Part shown: in pieces, positions 62,604 to 64,000 of the stretch
How the letters are laid out: each line of letters starts with the position of its first letter
How positions within the stretch are numbered: the stretch's first letter is position 1
Source of the DNA: Streptomyces sp. MMG1533
GTDB taxonomy: Bacteria > Actinomycetota > Actinomycetes > Streptomycetales > Streptomycetaceae
NCBI RefSeq assembly: GCF_001279775.1
Contig: NZ_LGDG01000231.1
Location: 1 to 64,000, forward strand
DNA: 64,000 bases
Reading direction: 5' to 3'
The notes under the pieces: generated by a model
Told to the model about the DNA's origin: nothing
Seen by the model: only the letters and a program-made list of their open reading frames with translations
Database searches by the model: none
Program-made: the position numbers and the translations under genes

Positions 62604-64000
62604 GTGACGATTCTGGAGAACATCCGGGGACCACGCGACCTGAAGGCGCTGTCCGAGGCGGAACTCGGCGAACTGTCCGAAGAGATACGGGAGTTCCTGG
62701 TGCATGCGGTGGCCAGGACCGGCGGACACCTGGGGCCCAACCTGGGGGTGGTGGAACTCTCCATCGCCCTCCACCGGGTCTTCGAGTCACCGGTGGACCG
62801 CATCCTGTGGGACACCGGCCACCAGAGCTACGTACACAAACTCCTGACAGGGCGTCAGGACTTCTCCAAACTGCGCGGCAAGGGCGGCCTGTCCGGCTAT
62901 CCCTCGCGCGAGGAGTCCGAGCACGACGTCATCGAGAACAGCCACGCCTCAACCGCCCTCGGCTGGGCCGACGGGCTCGCCAAGGCCCGCCAGGTACAAG
63001 GGGAGAAGGGACACGTCGTCGCGGTGATCGGCGACGGGGCCCTGACCGGCGGCATGGCCTGGGAGGCGCTCAACAACATCGCGGCCGCCAAGGACCGGCC
63101 GCTGATCATCGTCGTCAACGACAACGAGCGGTCGTACGCGCCCACCATCGGCGGCCTCGCCAACCACCTGGCCACCCTGCGCACGACCGACGGCTACGAG
63201 AAGGTGCTGGCCTGGGGGAAGGACGTACTGTTGCGGACCCCGCTCGTCGGCAACACCCTCTACGAGTCGCTGCACGGCGCGAAGAAGGGCTTCAAGGACG
63301 CCTTCGCACCCCAGGGCATGTTCGAGGACCTCGGCCTCAAGTACGTCGGCCCCATCGACGGGCACGACCTCAAGGCCGTCGAGTCGGCACTGAGGCGCGC
63401 GAAGCGCTTCCACGGGCCGGTGCTGATCCACTGCCTCACCGAGAAGGGGCGCGGCTACGAACCCGCCCTGGCGCACGAGGAGGACCACTTCCACACGGTC
63501 GGCGTGATGGACCCGCTCACCTGCGAGCCGCTCGCGCCGTCCAACGGGCCTTCCTGGACCTCGGTGTTCGGCGACGAGATCGTGCGGATCGGGGAGGAAC
63601 GCGACGACGTCGTGGCGATCACCGCGGCCATGCTGCACCCGGTGGGGCTCGGCAAGTTCGCGGCCCGCTTCCCGGACCGGGTGTGGGACGTCGGCATAGC
63701 CGAGCAGCACGCCGCCGTGTCCGCGGCCGGCCTCGCCACGGGCGGGCTGCATCCGGTCGTCGCCGTCTACGCGACGTTCTTGAATCGTGCCTTCGACCAG
63801 CTCCTGATGGATGTCGCCCTGCACCGGTGCGGGGTCACGTTCGTGCTGGACCGGGCCGGTGTCACCGGGGTCGACGGGGCCTCCCACAACGGCATGTGGG
63901 ACATGTCGATCCTCCAGGTCGTCCCGGGCCTCAGGATCGCCGCGCCGCGCGACGCCGACCAGCTGCGGGCGCAGCTCAGGGAGGCGGTCGCGGTGGACGA
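62604..64000 (+). CDS. dxs: 1-deoxy-D-xylulose-5-phosphate synthase (partial, runs off the window)
   Basis: GTG 62604 to the window edge gives 465 codons with no stop. The N-terminal part has [37 protein letters not shown], the thiamine-diphosphate domain ([22 protein letters not shown]...), [13 protein letters not shown], and the pyrimidine domain ([62 protein letters not shown]). It condenses pyruvate and glyceraldehyde 3-phosphate, the first MEP-pathway step. Follows ispG with 27 bp between. The C-terminal domain is outside the window. Confidence 0.96.
   Translation, partial: MTILENIRGPRDLKALSEAELGELSEEIREFLVHAVARTGGHLGPNLGVVELSIALHRVFESPVDRILWDTGHQSYVHKLLTGRQDFSKLRGKGGLSGYPSREESEHDVIENSHASTALGWADGLAKARQVQGEKGHVVAVIGDGALTGGMAWEALNNIAAAKDRPLIIVVNDNERSYAPTIGGLANHLATLRTTDGYEKVLAWGKDVLLRTPLVGNTLYESLHGAKKGFKDAFAPQGMFEDLGLKYVGPIDGHDLKAVESALRRAKRFHGPVLIHCLTEKGRGYEPALAHEEDHFHTVGVMDPLTCEPLAPSNGPSWTSVFGDEIVRIGEERDDVVAITAAMLHPVGLGKFAARFPDRVWDVGIAEQHAAVSAAGLATGGLHPVVAVYATFLNRAFDQLLMDVALHRCGVTFVLDRAGVTGVDGASHNGMWDMSILQVVPGLRIAAPRDADQLRAQLREAVAVD

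Overview
The window is high-GC actinobacterial chromosome, almost certainly Streptomyces. The evidence is codon use with G or C at nearly every third position, GTG/TTG starts, 4-bp ATGA/GTGA gene overlaps, an SsgA-family sporulation protein, an LPFR-motif small protein and an actinobacterial hopanoid cluster. The gene order around ssgD, the beta-oxidation genes, idi and the hopanoid genes resembles, from memory, a chromosomal arm region of S. coelicolor. I see no phage, IS element, CRISPR array or rRNA.

Layout. (1) 1-3000: a two-gene operon (zinc-ribbon SDR-like protein and leucine-rich-repeat protein) bracketed by three non-canonical tRNA genes with anticodons GCU, GUC and CCA; this is the most novel-looking locus. 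(2) 3.0-9.2 kb, all minus strand: acyl-ACP desaturase with a striking triple operator, dimethylargininase, a UvrA2-like protein, and an ABC-F protein with a long leader. (3) 9.2-15.7 kb: GOLPH3-like protein, a decayed isocitrate lyase/PEP mutase-family gene, SsgD, small conserved proteins, endonuclease V, a saccharopine-dehydrogenase-like reductase and an MmcQ/YjbR protein. (4) 15.8-22.5 kb: a beta-oxidation operon (alpha-methylacyl-CoA racemase-type protein, acyl-CoA dehydrogenase, thiolase, FadB/J fusion) followed by a MerR regulator. (5) 22.7-32 kb: amino-acid permease, macro-domain protein, PfkB kinase with a MalR-like operator, M1 peptidase, an X-prolyl dipeptidyl peptidase interrupted by one in-frame TGA, a wrecked M14 carboxypeptidase gene containing a small inversion, and a BCCT transporter. 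(6) 32-44 kb: D-amino-acid oxidase, a second ABC-F protein, Tex, an AraC/DJ-1 pair, enoyl-CoA hydratase, an RsbW-like ATPase, Idi and a CDF metal exporter.

(7) 44.4-52.7 kb: galE, then a tightly coupled operon with two CDP-alcohol phosphotransferases, a CTP-type nucleotidyltransferase, a glycerol-1-phosphate-dehydrogenase-like enzyme, a GT2 glycosyltransferase and a TagGH/Wzm-Wzt-type ABC exporter. Taken together it looks like a pathway that makes and exports a phosphoglycerol-type (possibly sn-1 stereochemistry) lipid or polymer.

(8) 53.0-64.0 kb: the hopanoid operon hpnC-hpnD-hpnE-polyprenyl synthase-shc-hpnG-hpnH, running on into ispG and dxs, so that MEP-pathway supply of C5 units is linked to squalene and hopanoid synthesis. 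idi lies 10 kb upstream. dxs runs off the window end.

All calls rest on reading the sequence and on knowledge of families; no database search was run.
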